A stretch of DNA of 45,159 nt from Candidatus Nitrosopolaris wilkensis (GTDB lineage Archaea > Thermoproteota > Nitrososphaeria > Nitrososphaerales > Nitrososphaeraceae), in assembly GCA_003176995.1 (NCBI GenBank), contig QHBN01000004.1, positions 1 to 45,159 of the forward strand. The letters run 5' to 3'. The notes below the pieces were generated by a model. That model saw only the letters and a program-made list of their open reading frames with translations, did not search any database and was not told where the DNA came from. Numbering within the stretch: position 1 is the stretch's first letter; the number at the start of each line of letters is the position of its first letter. Of the stretch, positions 33,931 through 43,077 are shown piece after piece. The translations under genes were made by a program, and so were the position numbers.

Positions 33931-34578
33931 ATGATGATCCTCGACGAGGACGGAGAGAAGGCAGTCAGACTAGCCAGGCGGGTCGTAGATGCTCATCTTA
34001 CCGAGTTTGCCTCTCCCGGTACTGCATATGTTGGCGATGCCAGTAATGATAACGACGATAATTACGAGCTTAGCCGAAATACCGAAGGCTGTGGAGTCTT
34101 CGTCACGTTGAATTATTTGGATAGTCACAAACAAGAGCACTTGCGTGGTTGCATTGGTTTTCCATCAGCGGAGAAAAGCCTGTACCGTTCACTCATTGAA
34201 GCTTCTATTGCAGCGGCGACACAAGATCCGAGATTCTCCCCAGTTGACAAAAAAGAACTTGCAGACATAGTTTTTGAGGTGAGTATTCTGACTCCGCCTG
34301 TAGAAATAAAAGTACAGAACCCGATGGACTATCTGAATGTCATAAAGGTAGGCAGAGACGGATTAATATTGACATGGAGGGACGGATCAGGACTATTACT
34401 TCCACAGGTCCCAGTCGAGTTAAAATGGGACACCGAAGAGTATCTTGCAAATCTTTGTTATAAGGCGGGCGCGCCGCCGGACATTTGGCTCATGTCTGAT
34501 TCAAAGCTCTTTTCTTTTCAAGCGAGTATCTATAAGGAGTCCTGTCCTAAGGGCGATGTCGTAAGAGTAAGGCTTTAA
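33931..34578 (+). CDS. AMMECR1 domain protein
   Basis: AMMECR1 family (215 residues), a widely conserved domain of unknown enzymatic role; in some genomes it is fused or adjacent to Memo and a radical SAM protein (AmmeMemoRadiSam). The hallmark LRGCIGF (residues 72-78) is present, followed by SLIEASIAAATQDPRFSPV and FEVSILTPPVEI. A short Asp/Asn-rich loop near residue 40 is an expansion. Start ATG 33931, supported by its TATA box. The Memo homologue is separate at 12423; no AmmeMemoRadiSam radical SAM gene is adjacent. Confidence 0.9.
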   Translation: MMILDEDGEKAVRLARRVVDAHLTEFASPGTAYVGDASNDNDDNYELSRNTEGCGVFVTLNYLDSHKQEHLRGCIGFPSAEKSLYRSLIEASIAAATQDPRFSPVDKKELADIVFEVSILTPPVEIKVQNPMDYLNVIKVGRDGLILTWRDGSGLLLPQVPVELKWDTEEYLANLCYKAGAPPDIWLMSDSKLFSFQASIYKESCPKGDVVRVRL

Positions 34579-34593
34579 TATCTGGCACTTAAA

Positions 34594-34653
34594 AGCCTCC
34601 TGAGGCTACTAGTGAAGCTGTTCTTGATTTCTATGTTTTTTTTATTTTTTTTT
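34594..34653 (+). terminator. Hairpin and oligo-T terminator after AMMECR1
   Basis: AGCCTC-CT-GAGGCT (34594-34607) forms a short hairpin, and a long T-rich run (34636-34653, interrupted by one A) follows about 30 nt later. Either the T-tract alone or the combination could end the transcript. Confidence 0.55.
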
Positions 34654-34712
34654 GGTCTTGCCAACCAACCGAGAAACGAACAAGTTGTGGACTAGGATAA
34701 AAACCAAAATAT

Positions 34713-35921
34713 GTGTCCACCCAATCTCATATCGACGCTGACTTGCAGCCAAAAGCATATCTCACACCATACGGAGTCGGTCTGGGCCACGCAAGCAGAT
34801 TAATAATGATAGCCAATCAGCTCCAGAATTTAGGCGTGAATTTGAGATTTTCCTCGTCTGGAGAGGCCGTGGGCTATATTTCAATGCATGGATACGATTG
34901 TCTACCAATCCCACCAGTTGAATTGGCGTGGAGCATAGACGGAGGTTTTTCTATCCAAGACAGCATAGCGAAACTTCCTTATCTATTCACAAATTTCTGC
35001 AGGCAAGTGAATACTGAAGTTCGTAATATGTTAGAATACGAGCCTGACATCATTGTCTCAGATACGAGGCTGTCTTCACTTTTATCTGCTGAATTATTGG
35101 GAATTCCTTCTATAGTTATTTTGAATCAGTTAAAATTATTACTCTCACCGAGATTAAGGGAGCTCAAGATCGCAAGGATTTACGAGAGATTAAACGGTGA
35201 AGTTCTGGGTACTATGTGGTCGCTTGCAGACAGAATTCTTGTTCCTGACCTGCCTCCACCGTATACGCTAGCCGAGCACAACATTTGGGACATCAGTACT
35301 GTATCTGGAAAATTAGAATATGTCGGCCTTACTACACCAAAAATTCACGTCAACGAAGAACAAATCATCAAGGTTGCTCAATTTCTTGGTTTGGAAAGAA
35401 ACAGACCAATTATTTTTATTCACATCAGCGGTCCTAGCAACACTCGAATGCCGCTGATCAGAACCGCAATAGATGCCTGCAAAGCCCTTCGATCTGAAAT
35501 TCAGTACGTGATTTCAGAGGGGAATCCGAGAGGAGACACCAGCCCCAAGAAACTATGTGGTTCAGGGTGGTACTATGAATGGTGCCCAGTTCGAGACGAG
35601 ATCTTTGCAATGAGTAATGCGTTGGTACTGCGAGGCGGACACGCAGCTCTGTCGCAGGCAATTCAGTTCGGGAAACCCATCCTCACCATTCCCATAGAGA
35701 ATCATGGTGAACAATTAGCCAACTCCAAGAAAATAGCAAAAATTGGCGCAGGTATTATGTTAGACGCGAAAGAACTCAAGGCAAGTCAAGTTACGGATGC
35801 GATGTATGAGGTAATCAACGATTCCCAATACCAACAAAAAGCAAACGCGCTAATGAAACTCACAGAAAAACTAAACGGAATCGAGAATGTCGTGAAGATA
35901 ATTCGGGCCTATCTCAAATGA
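34713..35921 (+). CDS. Glycosyltransferase, GT-B fold (MurG/UGT-like)
   Basis: A 402-residue GT-B glycosyltransferase. The N-terminal YLTPYGVGLGHASRLIMIANQL holds the GxGH loop of the acceptor domain, and the C-terminal ALVLRGGHAALSQAIQFGKPILTIP holds the donor-site motif with the conserved GGH and the following Glu/Gln region (ENHGEQLANSKKI). Likely roles are decoration of membrane lipid headgroups, cell-surface glycans or protein glycosylation; substrate unknown. GTG 34713 is the start; an ATG two bases earlier is in another frame. Its 3' end overlaps the 3' end of the converging THUMP gene by about 50 nt. Confidence 0.8.
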   Translation: MSTQSHIDADLQPKAYLTPYGVGLGHASRLIMIANQLQNLGVNLRFSSSGEAVGYISMHGYDCLPIPPVELAWSIDGGFSIQDSIAKLPYLFTNFCRQVNTEVRNMLEYEPDIIVSDTRLSSLLSAELLGIPSIVILNQLKLLLSPRLRELKIARIYERLNGEVLGTMWSLADRILVPDLPPPYTLAEHNIWDISTVSGKLEYVGLTTPKIHVNEEQIIKVAQFLGLERNRPIIFIHISGPSNTRMPLIRTAIDACKALRSEIQYVISEGNPRGDTSPKKLCGSGWYYEWCPVRDEIFAMSNALVLRGGHAALSQAIQFGKPILTIPIENHGEQLANSKKIAKIGAGIMLDAKELKASQVTDAMYEVINDSQYQQKANALMKLTEKLNGIENVVKIIRAYLK

Positions 35922-37187
35922 GATAGTCTTCATATTCTTGAGAGCGGATTCTGTCATTATGTCTATTGACTTCCTGCATTTCGCATAGTCTTGTTTCGTG
36001 AACGTCAACAGCCCATCTATCATACAACTCTGGTCTGACATTAGCCGGAGTTTATGTTCTTCCATCCCCAGCTCCCTGGCAATATCATATATACCCTGGG
36101 TTGGCAGTAACAAAGGCATCCAGGGGATCTTGTTTGAGGAGAAGATTTTCTTGAAAGTTAATTCTATCAACCAAAGAGGATGGATGGCGGTACTCAAGGG
36201 CACGACGACTCCTTTCCCTCTCATGTGAGTCAGAATTTGAGTTGCAACGATTTCTTGCAAAATTGTTTTGTGACTGCTTTCGCGTTGTTGTTGATGTTGC
36301 TGCTGCTGTTGTTTTTGTATTTCCTCTACTTTCGCTAGTCGAACTGAATAATTCTTGGTGTTCATTCTATTAACTAACAGGCCAAATGTCTTCAAATTTT
36401 GTCTCAGGTTTTCGTCGTCAGTATAAAGAATTATTATCTCTGGAAAGAAGCCGCACTTTAGAACTGCCATACAAGAAATAGCTGATAAGGCGTTGTGTAT
36501 GGTACACAATACTTTTTCCTCTTGACATGCAAAAGGTAGACCGCCTAGAGCTGCGTCAATTTCAATACAAACGTAAACCGATTTCTTTCCTATGAATATC
36601 TCGATAAGTCTATCGGCGTCTAATTCGTTTTTTGCCGGGCGCGCAGAGGAGGTAAGTGAAGAAGCAGAAGAAGAAAAAGTAGAAGATTTCCGAGAGGATA
36701 ATGATAACGACGGCGGTAATGAGGATTGCAATGCTGCTGTAAGCTCGCCTGTAGAAGCAAACTCGAGATCTCTTGGCTTGTAATCGACTTTTGCATTATT
36801 GCTTATTTGAACCTTAACAAAGAATTTCTCCTTGGGCAAAATTTTCAGTTTTCCAATACGCACGACTTCTGCTAAGATTTCTTCAAAACGTGCAGTAGAC
36901 ACCTTTTTTGCGATAGCAACCTTGTCAATCCCGAACATCTCTACTGTAATCGCCGCGCCCTCTATTACGTCGTCCAACTCAAAAACGAGACATTCTTTTT
37001 CAATGGCGATAACTCTAAGCCCGACATCTTTTGATCGAAGGGCATCTTTAATATTGGCAATCAGTTTATCAATTCGGCCCATAGAGAACTGAGACGGAAA
37101 TACTAACAATACAGTTTTGCCTTGTTTATTCATCTTGGACTTATCTTGGAGTCGCCCGCGACCCTTCTTGCTGATGTTCAACTTCAA
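35871..37187 (-). CDS. THUMP-domain protein, ThiI-like with degenerate PP-loop
   Basis: A 438-residue protein with an N-terminal ferredoxin-like/THUMP part (to about residue 165, with FFVKVQISNNAK) and a C-terminal region reminiscent of ThiI, the tRNA 4-thiouridine synthetase. The ATP PP-loop SGGxDS is missing; the corresponding site reads DAALGGLPFACQE. An Ala/Ser-rich stretch (about 165-195) and a Gln/His run (QKQQQQQHQQQ, near 305) are low-complexity inserts. C-terminal motif PLSTAIHPLWLIEL. Start at ATG 37187; M19 (37133) is an alternative. Without the PP-loop it probably binds RNA rather than catalyses thiolation, or uses another site. Confidence 0.65.
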   Translation of the reverse strand: MKLNISKKGRGRLQDKSKMNKQGKTVLLVFPSQFSMGRIDKLIANIKDALRSKDVGLRVIAIEKECLVFELDDVIEGAAITVEMFGIDKVAIAKKVSTARFEEILAEVVRIGKLKILPKEKFFVKVQISNNAKVDYKPRDLEFASTGELTAALQSSLPPSLSLSSRKSSTFSSSASSLTSSARPAKNELDADRLIEIFIGKKSVYVCIEIDAALGGLPFACQEEKVLCTIHNALSAISCMAVLKCGFFPEIIILYTDDENLRQNLKTFGLLVNRMNTKNYSVRLAKVEEIQKQQQQQHQQQRESSHKTILQEIVATQILTHMRGKGVVVPLSTAIHPLWLIELTFKKIFSSNKIPWMPLLLPTQGIYDIARELGMEEHKLRLMSDQSCMIDGLLTFTKQDYAKCRKSIDIMTESALKNMKTISFEIGPNYLHDILDSV

Positions 37188-37216
37188 CTCTTCAACACCA
37201 GGGTGAAGTACGGAAA

Positions 37217-38203
37217 TTAGAGCTGACTAACAGCATCTTCAATATTCTTTTTATCTGCTGCGTTGGGTGTTTGTTCGAGATACTTTAACAGATCATCTTT
37301 GGCACCGGAGTTATTTTCAACTTGTAATCTCGCGAAGGCGCGATTTTTGTAAATTGGTCCAAATCTATACGGATTGATATCGATTGCCTTCGTGTAATAA
37401 TCTTCGGCTTTAAGATAGTCCTTGCTCTTTAAATAATAGTTTCCGAGGCCACGAAAAGCAAGATAATATCTGGGATTGAGTGTGATCGTCTTTTCGTAGC
37501 AAGAAACGGCGTCTTCTGAATTAATCTCATTAAATATCCCTCCCAACAAGCACCATGGTTGTGGGTTGTCATCGTCCAACTTGGCTGCTCTTCGCAACTT
37601 TTCTATAGCATCATTGATCCTTCCTTGCTGACGAAGTTTTTCTGCTTCAAAACAGATTCTGTTTGAATCACGGAACTTTAGGTCTTCATTTTTAAAAATA
37701 TCTTTCATATCATTTGGGACTATCACCAATGTAATCATATCGTCTTGTTCCCAATCTTGCTCGAATTTAGGTTCCGGAATTGCCCCTATTGTATCAGGCT
37801 CTGGCACATAAGTTAGGATTCTGCGTTCTTCAGTATCATAACCAGATACTATGGTGGCATGTTGCACTGTTTCGTGAATTCCAGGAAGGATAATTATTGG
37901 AGGAATACCCTGGTCTATCCGCCTTTTCAGATCCTTTATTGATCCTCTATAAATGTAGGTCGTAAAGCCATGTTTTTCAGCAAGCTCTATTCCCTCCATC
38001 ATTATCGAACCCTTCATCCCAGGATATTTCCTGGCAACGGCCATAGCCTCCTCTAATTGGATTTCTTCGCCCCAATATTTCGAAACCACATTAATAACCA
38101 GAGGAAGACAGATGTTTTCTTCCTCCTTACTAACAAGTGGAAGTGTTATTGAATGATCTTCAGGTTGAGATTGCACTCTGAATTTGATAGCGCTTTTAAT
38201 CAA
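37217..38203 (-). CDS. C39-like peptidase domain with TPR repeats
   Basis: A 328-residue protein. Residues 25-140 resemble a peptidase C39-like (papain-fold) domain: NICLPLVINVVSKYWGE with the candidate catalytic Cys32, ETVQHATIVSGYD with His115, and VPEPD with Asp137. Residues about 185-320 contain tetratricopeptide-type helices (PWCLLGGIFNEI, YYLAFRGLGNYYLKSKDYLKAEDYY) that would bind a partner protein. There is no signal peptide, so it is probably cytoplasmic. It could be an inactive or regulatory peptidase. It lies on the same strand just upstream of the THUMP gene (29-nt gap), so the two are likely co-transcribed. Confidence 0.75.
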   Translation of the reverse strand: MIKSAIKFRVQSQPEDHSITLPLVSKEEENICLPLVINVVSKYWGEEIQLEEAMAVARKYPGMKGSIMMEGIELAEKHGFTTYIYRGSIKDLKRRIDQGIPPIIILPGIHETVQHATIVSGYDTEERRILTYVPEPDTIGAIPEPKFEQDWEQDDMITLVIVPNDMKDIFKNEDLKFRDSNRICFEAEKLRQQGRINDAIEKLRRAAKLDDDNPQPWCLLGGIFNEINSEDAVSCYEKTITLNPRYYLAFRGLGNYYLKSKDYLKAEDYYTKAIDINPYRFGPIYKNRAFARLQVENNSGAKDDLLKYLEQTPNAADKKNIEDAVSQL

Positions 38204-38334
38204 ATAAAAATCATTCTTGTTGTCGGAGAGTCCGAGACACGGGGAGAGAAAAAACTAATAGTATAGAAAACAGGAACCGCACTAAAGATCAAGATAAAGA
38301 TAATGATAGTTGACGATAATCCTAATCCTTTGTC

Positions 38335-39099
38335 CTATACACTTAGAAATTTCGACAACAGATTAAGACCGTCTGCTCCACTTTTTTCTGGGTGGAACTG
38401 CGTACCGAATAATTTCTTCTCCTTGTGAGAAAAAATCTCGTGCTCACAATGTCTCGAAGATGCAAGGGACTCAAAGCCTTCAGGCAACTTTGCCACACAA
38501 TACCTATGACTCTCATAAACGAGAAGCGTCTTCATATCCGCAGAAATTAGCGAGCCTGATTTCGACACCTTTAAAGAAATAGTGTCCTGAACAGGCATAG
38601 CCATCTTGTGGATAGTCCCGCCAAGCGTTAACGCCAAAATCTCTGCACCATAACAGATGCCTAATAGTGGTATGTTATTTTCAAAACATTGCCTTATGAT
38701 GCCAGAATTTACGATATTAATCTCTCTATTGTTCATGCGTCTGCCAGATAAAATTACTTTGTCACAAGATAAATTATTACTAGTATTATTAGTATTATTA
38801 TTCGTGTCGATTATATCACGATTGTCACTATTGTTCTTCTTATCGTAATTAGCACCATCGCCAAGACTCTTACTCTGACTGTTGATATGGGCGGTGCCCC
38901 CGGGATTGTGACCATTGTATTTGTAAATGGAGCTGCTGTTATCGTCGTTAATATTGATAGTAACATTGGTAAGGCTGGAAAAACTCTTTTGGATATAATT
39001 TGCTCCCAGTTTATTAAGACATCTCATAATATCTGGTGTGAAGGGAGATAGATTATCTACAACAAGAGTTGTTTGCATCCTAGTTTTCATACCGGTCAT
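38335..39099 (-). CDS. guaA: GMP synthase glutaminase subunit with Asn/Ser-rich insert
   Basis: Class I glutamine amidotransferase subunit that supplies ammonia to GMP synthase (separate subunits in archaea). Nucleophile Cys149 in LLGICYGAE, and His236/Glu238 in TQFHPEKSG complete the triad. The frame is 254 residues versus about 190 for the family; the excess is a hydrophilic Asn/Ser/Asp-rich insert at residues 47-111 between the first beta strands and KVILSGRR. The ATG at 39099 is used; M8 (39078) begins the conserved TTLVVDNLSP and is equally plausible. The PP-loop ATP-pyrophosphatase subunit is not in the window. Confidence 0.82.
   Translation of the reverse strand: MTGMKTRMQTTLVVDNLSPFTPDIMRCLNKLGANYIQKSFSSLTNVTININDDNSSSIYKYNGHNPGGTAHINSQSKSLGDGANYDKKNNSDNRDIIDTNNNTNNTSNNLSCDKVILSGRRMNNREINIVNSGIIRQCFENNIPLLGICYGAEILALTLGGTIHKMAMPVQDTISLKVSKSGSLISADMKTLLVYESHRYCVAKLPEGFESLASSRHCEHEIFSHKEKKLFGTQFHPEKSGADGLNLLSKFLSV
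38767..38961 (-). repeat. AT-rich low-complexity insert in guaA
   Basis: Residues 47-111 of the GuaA glutaminase are made of Asn, Ser, Asp and Gly, coded partly by AAT/ACT triplet runs (for example TNNNTNNTSNN near residue 100). It interrupts the otherwise conserved amidotransferase fold. Confidence 0.6.
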
Positions 39100-39145
39100 G
39101 CCTATTAACCAAGCGACTATTCAATTGAGCTATCAATCAACTAAG

Positions 39146-42100
39146 CTATCCTACATGAATCGAAATATAATGATTTTCCACTATTCCGTTAACAACCTTC
39201 AGTGTCCCAAAGTTCACAACTTTATTATCACTGCCCTGCCATTCAAAAATTCTTAGATCCGTAGGTATAGCAGCGGCACTATGGCTAGCGGAAGAAGTAC
39301 CTCCTGGACCGGGCGACGAAAATTCTAGGAGAAATTTTGTGATGGCTGATTTTACAAAATCGATCTGCGAATCTGCTAGATAGGTGACATCAGCCTCCTT
39401 AAAGCTGAGCGGCGCGGAAACAGCTGTTGGCTTTAGAACAGTTAGACCTGCAGAGACAAATATTTTCTCTAACCCTAGTATTCTTTCTGCCCTGTGGAGG
39501 ACTAGAGTTTCATTTGCTTGTTGCTGTTGTTTGGTTGTAGCGCTGGCGTTAGATAGGGCTGCAGGCAATGTTCCGTTTGCGACAGTGGTCGTACCGCCAG
39601 ATGTCTGATTTAAAGGACCAAGTCCCGCAGCCTTTAGTAGATAATTTTCAAAAGCCAGCTGGGGCGTATCGCCCAAACCAACGTAAGCATTCCCGGTTAC
39701 TGAAGCGCCTACCGCAGCGATGGTCCCCAGCTGAATTACACCTCCCCCAGAAGTACTAGCCGTGTACACAGGAATAAAGTAAACCTCTTGGTTTCCTATT
39801 CTGTAAAGTAAGCTGTCACCAACCCGTGTGTTGCGTAACAAACCCTTCTCTTTTGCATATGCAGGATCCTTCTCCAAAGCATCTCTTGCTGTACCTGGGC
39901 CTAGGAGCTTTGTAGCCGAGTCAAGAGGAACTGAATAAAAGATCATCTTACCGAAACTTTCCAGATTATTTTGAACCACCATGTATCCTACTAGGTTATT
40001 AGCAGGAGAATTACTTAGTTGCACAGATTGCATTCCCACGAATTGTGGTTTATCAAAGCCAGGAGGATTAGTAATTATGTAATTTGTTGAAACCTGGTCA
40101 GGAGTTTTGTAGAACTGTTGGGCTTCAATGAATGTCTTGGGATCAGTGACATGGTATTGGTTAAACCTGTTAACTTTCCACAAAAACATCTCCTCTGGAT
40201 ATACAAGTTGCTTGCTTAGCCATTCTGGGGTTTTAGTCAATACGGTACCATCGCCACCATTATTGCCAGCATATTGTTCAAAGAAAATTTGCGAGAACGG
40301 ATCGTTGCTACCACTAGCAGTGCTCCTTATTATTTTCACAGAGCCGTTATATGCATCTATTAATGCAAATCCAACCAGCCTCAACATATCACCGGAGCTC
40401 CAAGGAACGTGACTAGTATCTAGAAAAACGATAAGAGGCATCAACCAATACGTGTTCTTTCCATCAGTAACAGGTACAACTCCTACATTTCTTATGTTTA
40501 TATTGGCTTGAGAAGTTCCTTGGGTAAAGTCATAAACAAAGTAAGGATACATGACTTTCATTCGGTCAAATATGTCTTTGTAACGCAAAACATGCATCGT
40601 ACTATCAGTGTAGGAAAGCATGAATTTGGGCTCAAATACCCAGCTTACCGGAGGAGCTACATTAACGCCGCCCGTGCCAGTATAAAATGCGCCTTCGATT
40701 TCGTCACTAAGTGTTCTACCTACTGGAAAGGCAGACCAGGCTTGGTTGAAGATTCCAGTAGGACCGCTATCGCCATAGTAGATATTTTTTTGTTTGAAGA
40801 ATTTGCTCGAGTCTATTACATCACCTGTGTTGGCTTCCATCATCAACACGCCCTTTCCGGAGTGTGTGTATACAAAGTGTTCATTGTACCAAATATTTTC
40901 AGGAATGACATCTGCAGGCAAATTCGGAGCAGTTGGGGCAGCCCAATACATAGTGTTATTGAAGCGCTCGATATTGGTATCTGCAAAGTTAATGTCGTTT
41001 TTCTGTCCTAACTGCGGCTTGAGTTTGAGTTGCGCCGCTTGCTGATCCCATAGTCTGATATTATTTAGAGCATCATTATTTCCGTTAACCATTGCAGAAA
41101 TGCTGGGCGGAGGTAATGAAGAGGAGGAGGACGATAATGACGGAGGCGCAGCCAGACTGTAGTTTACTGTCTGCACTTTGTCAAGCTCGGCGATGTAGCG
41201 ATTCACAGCAATTTCCTGGGCAATGTAGGGTCCTCCCCATTGAATTTTCTTGGCATCGGCGATAGTATTATTGATAGCCATAAATGAGCCTGTGACAATT
41301 GTAATTGCCAGAATAGTAAAGAGTCTGGTGTAAATCTGCTTTCTTTCTGGTGTTACTATTATCTTTGAGCGCCTGTTATCCAGGAATCCATATGCAATGA
41401 AAAAGAGGCCCATGATAAGAGTTCCCAATATCGCGTACTTTGTATTATAATTAATATTGAAGCTGAAGAACATAGTGAAGCCAGTCCACAAGAGTGTCAC
41501 GCCAAGGATTTGTTCCATTGTTGAAATATATGACAATAATTTGGGTTTACTTTCTGACGTATCTGCCACATATCTTGATGCGATGCTAATCCCTCCTACA
41601 ACGCCGATGTAAAGAAAGATTCGAATCCCAATTGCTGATAAAAGAGAGGGTATTATTAGCGTCAGGACTGGAATAAGCGGTATCACATGCTGCTGGGCGA
41701 AACTGCCATCAGAGGGAATGTTTGTAAATGGCACTAGGAAAATGTTTGGAAGCAGTCCAAGTCCAATGTCATGTCCTTCCAGTAAGAAGACGGCACTGAT
41801 TCCAAATATCAGGTTAGTAAATAACGGTGCAAATAAAACCACCTTTGTTATCTGCCAAATTATAAAACTTCTCTTCTCCATTTTGAAATCCGGATACCGA
41901 ATTGGCAGCTTAGAACGTTTGGACGCAGTTTTTGAATAATAAGAAGATGAAGCTGAGGACGACGATGAAGAATCATTATCGCCACGCTTCAAAAAGTTGA
42001 CAAGCAGGTGGATGCCGTACCAAGTGATGGAATTTCTGTGCCGATAATCTACCCGTATTGCAGCGATGCTGCATAATATCAGACCGGAAACAATCGAGTA

Positions 42101-42277
42101 ATACAATGGTTTTGTGAAAACGTTACCAAACTCAACAACGTTCATGAAAAGGTTTACAGACTGGCTACTGGCTAGCCAAAATATAATTAGGCCAATTATT
42201 ACAAATACGGCGATACGAATAATTCTCCATATTTTGAATCCTGGAGTGCCACTATCCTCGTTAAAGGGATTCCACAA
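39146..42277 (-). CDS. UPF0182 family membrane protein
   Basis: A 1043-residue protein of the UPF0182/COG1615 family: several transmembrane helices in the first 380 residues, then a large extracytoplasmic domain (ADTNIERFNNTMYWAAP, FWLMPLIVFLDTSHVPWSSGDML, YAGNNGGDGTVLT). Conserved in actinobacteria, cyanobacteria and archaea; function unknown. A Ser-rich loop near residue 105 and another near 385 (LSSSSSSLPPPS) are low complexity. The start is TTG at 42277 (MWNPFNE); a GTG one base later is in another frame. The 800 nt upstream are non-coding. Confidence 0.85.
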   Translation of the reverse strand: MWNPFNEDSGTPGFKIWRIIRIAVFVIIGLIIFWLASSQSVNLFMNVVEFGNVFTKPLYYSIVSGLILCSIAAIRVDYRHRNSITWYGIHLLVNFLKRGDNDSSSSSSASSSYYSKTASKRSKLPIRYPDFKMEKRSFIIWQITKVVLFAPLFTNLIFGISAVFLLEGHDIGLGLLPNIFLVPFTNIPSDGSFAQQHVIPLIPVLTLIIPSLLSAIGIRIFLYIGVVGGISIASRYVADTSESKPKLLSYISTMEQILGVTLLWTGFTMFFSFNINYNTKYAILGTLIMGLFFIAYGFLDNRRSKIIVTPERKQIYTRLFTILAITIVTGSFMAINNTIADAKKIQWGGPYIAQEIAVNRYIAELDKVQTVNYSLAAPPSLSSSSSSLPPPSISAMVNGNNDALNNIRLWDQQAAQLKLKPQLGQKNDINFADTNIERFNNTMYWAAPTAPNLPADVIPENIWYNEHFVYTHSGKGVLMMEANTGDVIDSSKFFKQKNIYYGDSGPTGIFNQAWSAFPVGRTLSDEIEGAFYTGTGGVNVAPPVSWVFEPKFMLSYTDSTMHVLRYKDIFDRMKVMYPYFVYDFTQGTSQANINIRNVGVVPVTDGKNTYWLMPLIVFLDTSHVPWSSGDMLRLVGFALIDAYNGSVKIIRSTASGSNDPFSQIFFEQYAGNNGGDGTVLTKTPEWLSKQLVYPEEMFLWKVNRFNQYHVTDPKTFIEAQQFYKTPDQVSTNYIITNPPGFDKPQFVGMQSVQLSNSPANNLVGYMVVQNNLESFGKMIFYSVPLDSATKLLGPGTARDALEKDPAYAKEKGLLRNTRVGDSLLYRIGNQEVYFIPVYTASTSGGGVIQLGTIAAVGASVTGNAYVGLGDTPQLAFENYLLKAAGLGPLNQTSGGTTTVANGTLPAALSNASATTKQQQQANETLVLHRAERILGLEKIFVSAGLTVLKPTAVSAPLSFKEADVTYLADSQIDFVKSAITKFLLEFSSPGPGGTSSASHSAAAIPTDLRIFEWQGSDNKVVNFGTLKVVNGIVENHYISIHVG

Positions 42278-43077
42278 AACCGGCTGCTCTAATAGGTGTT
42301 AAAGGCTCTAATGTATATGTTTTTAATTCAGGCTCTTAACTTCACCGCTCTGTATATTTTCGTAGAATGTACGAATGATTGTATGCTAATGTCTAAATGA
42401 AATTCTCTGCTCGGTTTTTCAATAGTCTTGATGCACTACTCCAAATAGTCGTTTTATCACTGACCCTAAGGTTTCATTATTGTTTCGTTGAGCTACACCA
42501 TTATAATAGCCACTCTTCATTTGTTTCCTGTATCTCTCACGCGTCTTTCGTGTTGGCACATGTTCGTATCGTGCTACTATAAAACTAAGTGCATGGAATG
42601 TATCTCTTACTAGTGATTTTCTTCGCTATCTTTTGTCAGCTGTAACAACAGATAGGGTACGTACTGACATCTCTCTTATGAGTGGTCAGACATCTATGTT
42701 ATCATATTTGATTTTAATTGTACAGATTATTGGTTGCAACACATCAGCTACTAACGATAACTAAATGTATTTTCTTCTCCCCTCGTGGGTTACGTTGAAC
42801 CCCGATGAATCTATTCCAACGAATAGGGCTTATCAGAAAAAAGGCTAGTTTCTACTAAGCCAACTAATTACATATACTAGACAGTCACAGAAATACTTAA
42901 CAGTGTGGAATTCCTTCGCGATCATTGTAATAGGCAGTTTACTTACGGTCAGAGACCAGATGTGGCGCGGTGCAGCTGGCTAATAAAGTCTGCATTCTAG
43001 ATTCAAGATTAAATCATTATATCATCTCATCGTAAAGATTTCTGAAGCCAATTGATGAAATTTGAGCTTCGCTGAGA
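42278..43077. other. Gene-poor region
   Basis: Eight hundred nucleotides without a supported gene on either strand. The only frames of about 60 codons (for example 42397-42582) look random. It holds the UPF0182 promoter at its left end (AT-rich near 42316-42326), a small hairpin CTATTC-CAAC-GAATAG at 42811-42826, and a pyrimidine-rich tract (42770-42783). No tRNA or known RNA was recognised. Confidence 0.45.

Noticed and set aside
39100-39165. tRNA-like D-arm sequence (TAGCTCAATTGAATAG and a similar upstream copy) between guaA and the UPF0182 gene
   Set aside because: No matching anticodon stem, T arm or acceptor stem; the similarity is limited to about 16 bases and is not enough for a tRNA or attachment site.
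42397-42582. 61-codon plus-strand frame in the gene-poor region
   Set aside because: No start signals, no recognised pattern, random-like composition.
42781-42810. Possible tRNA T-arm (GGGTTACGTTGAACCCC)
   Set aside because: The stem does not pair as a T arm and no other tRNA elements flank it.
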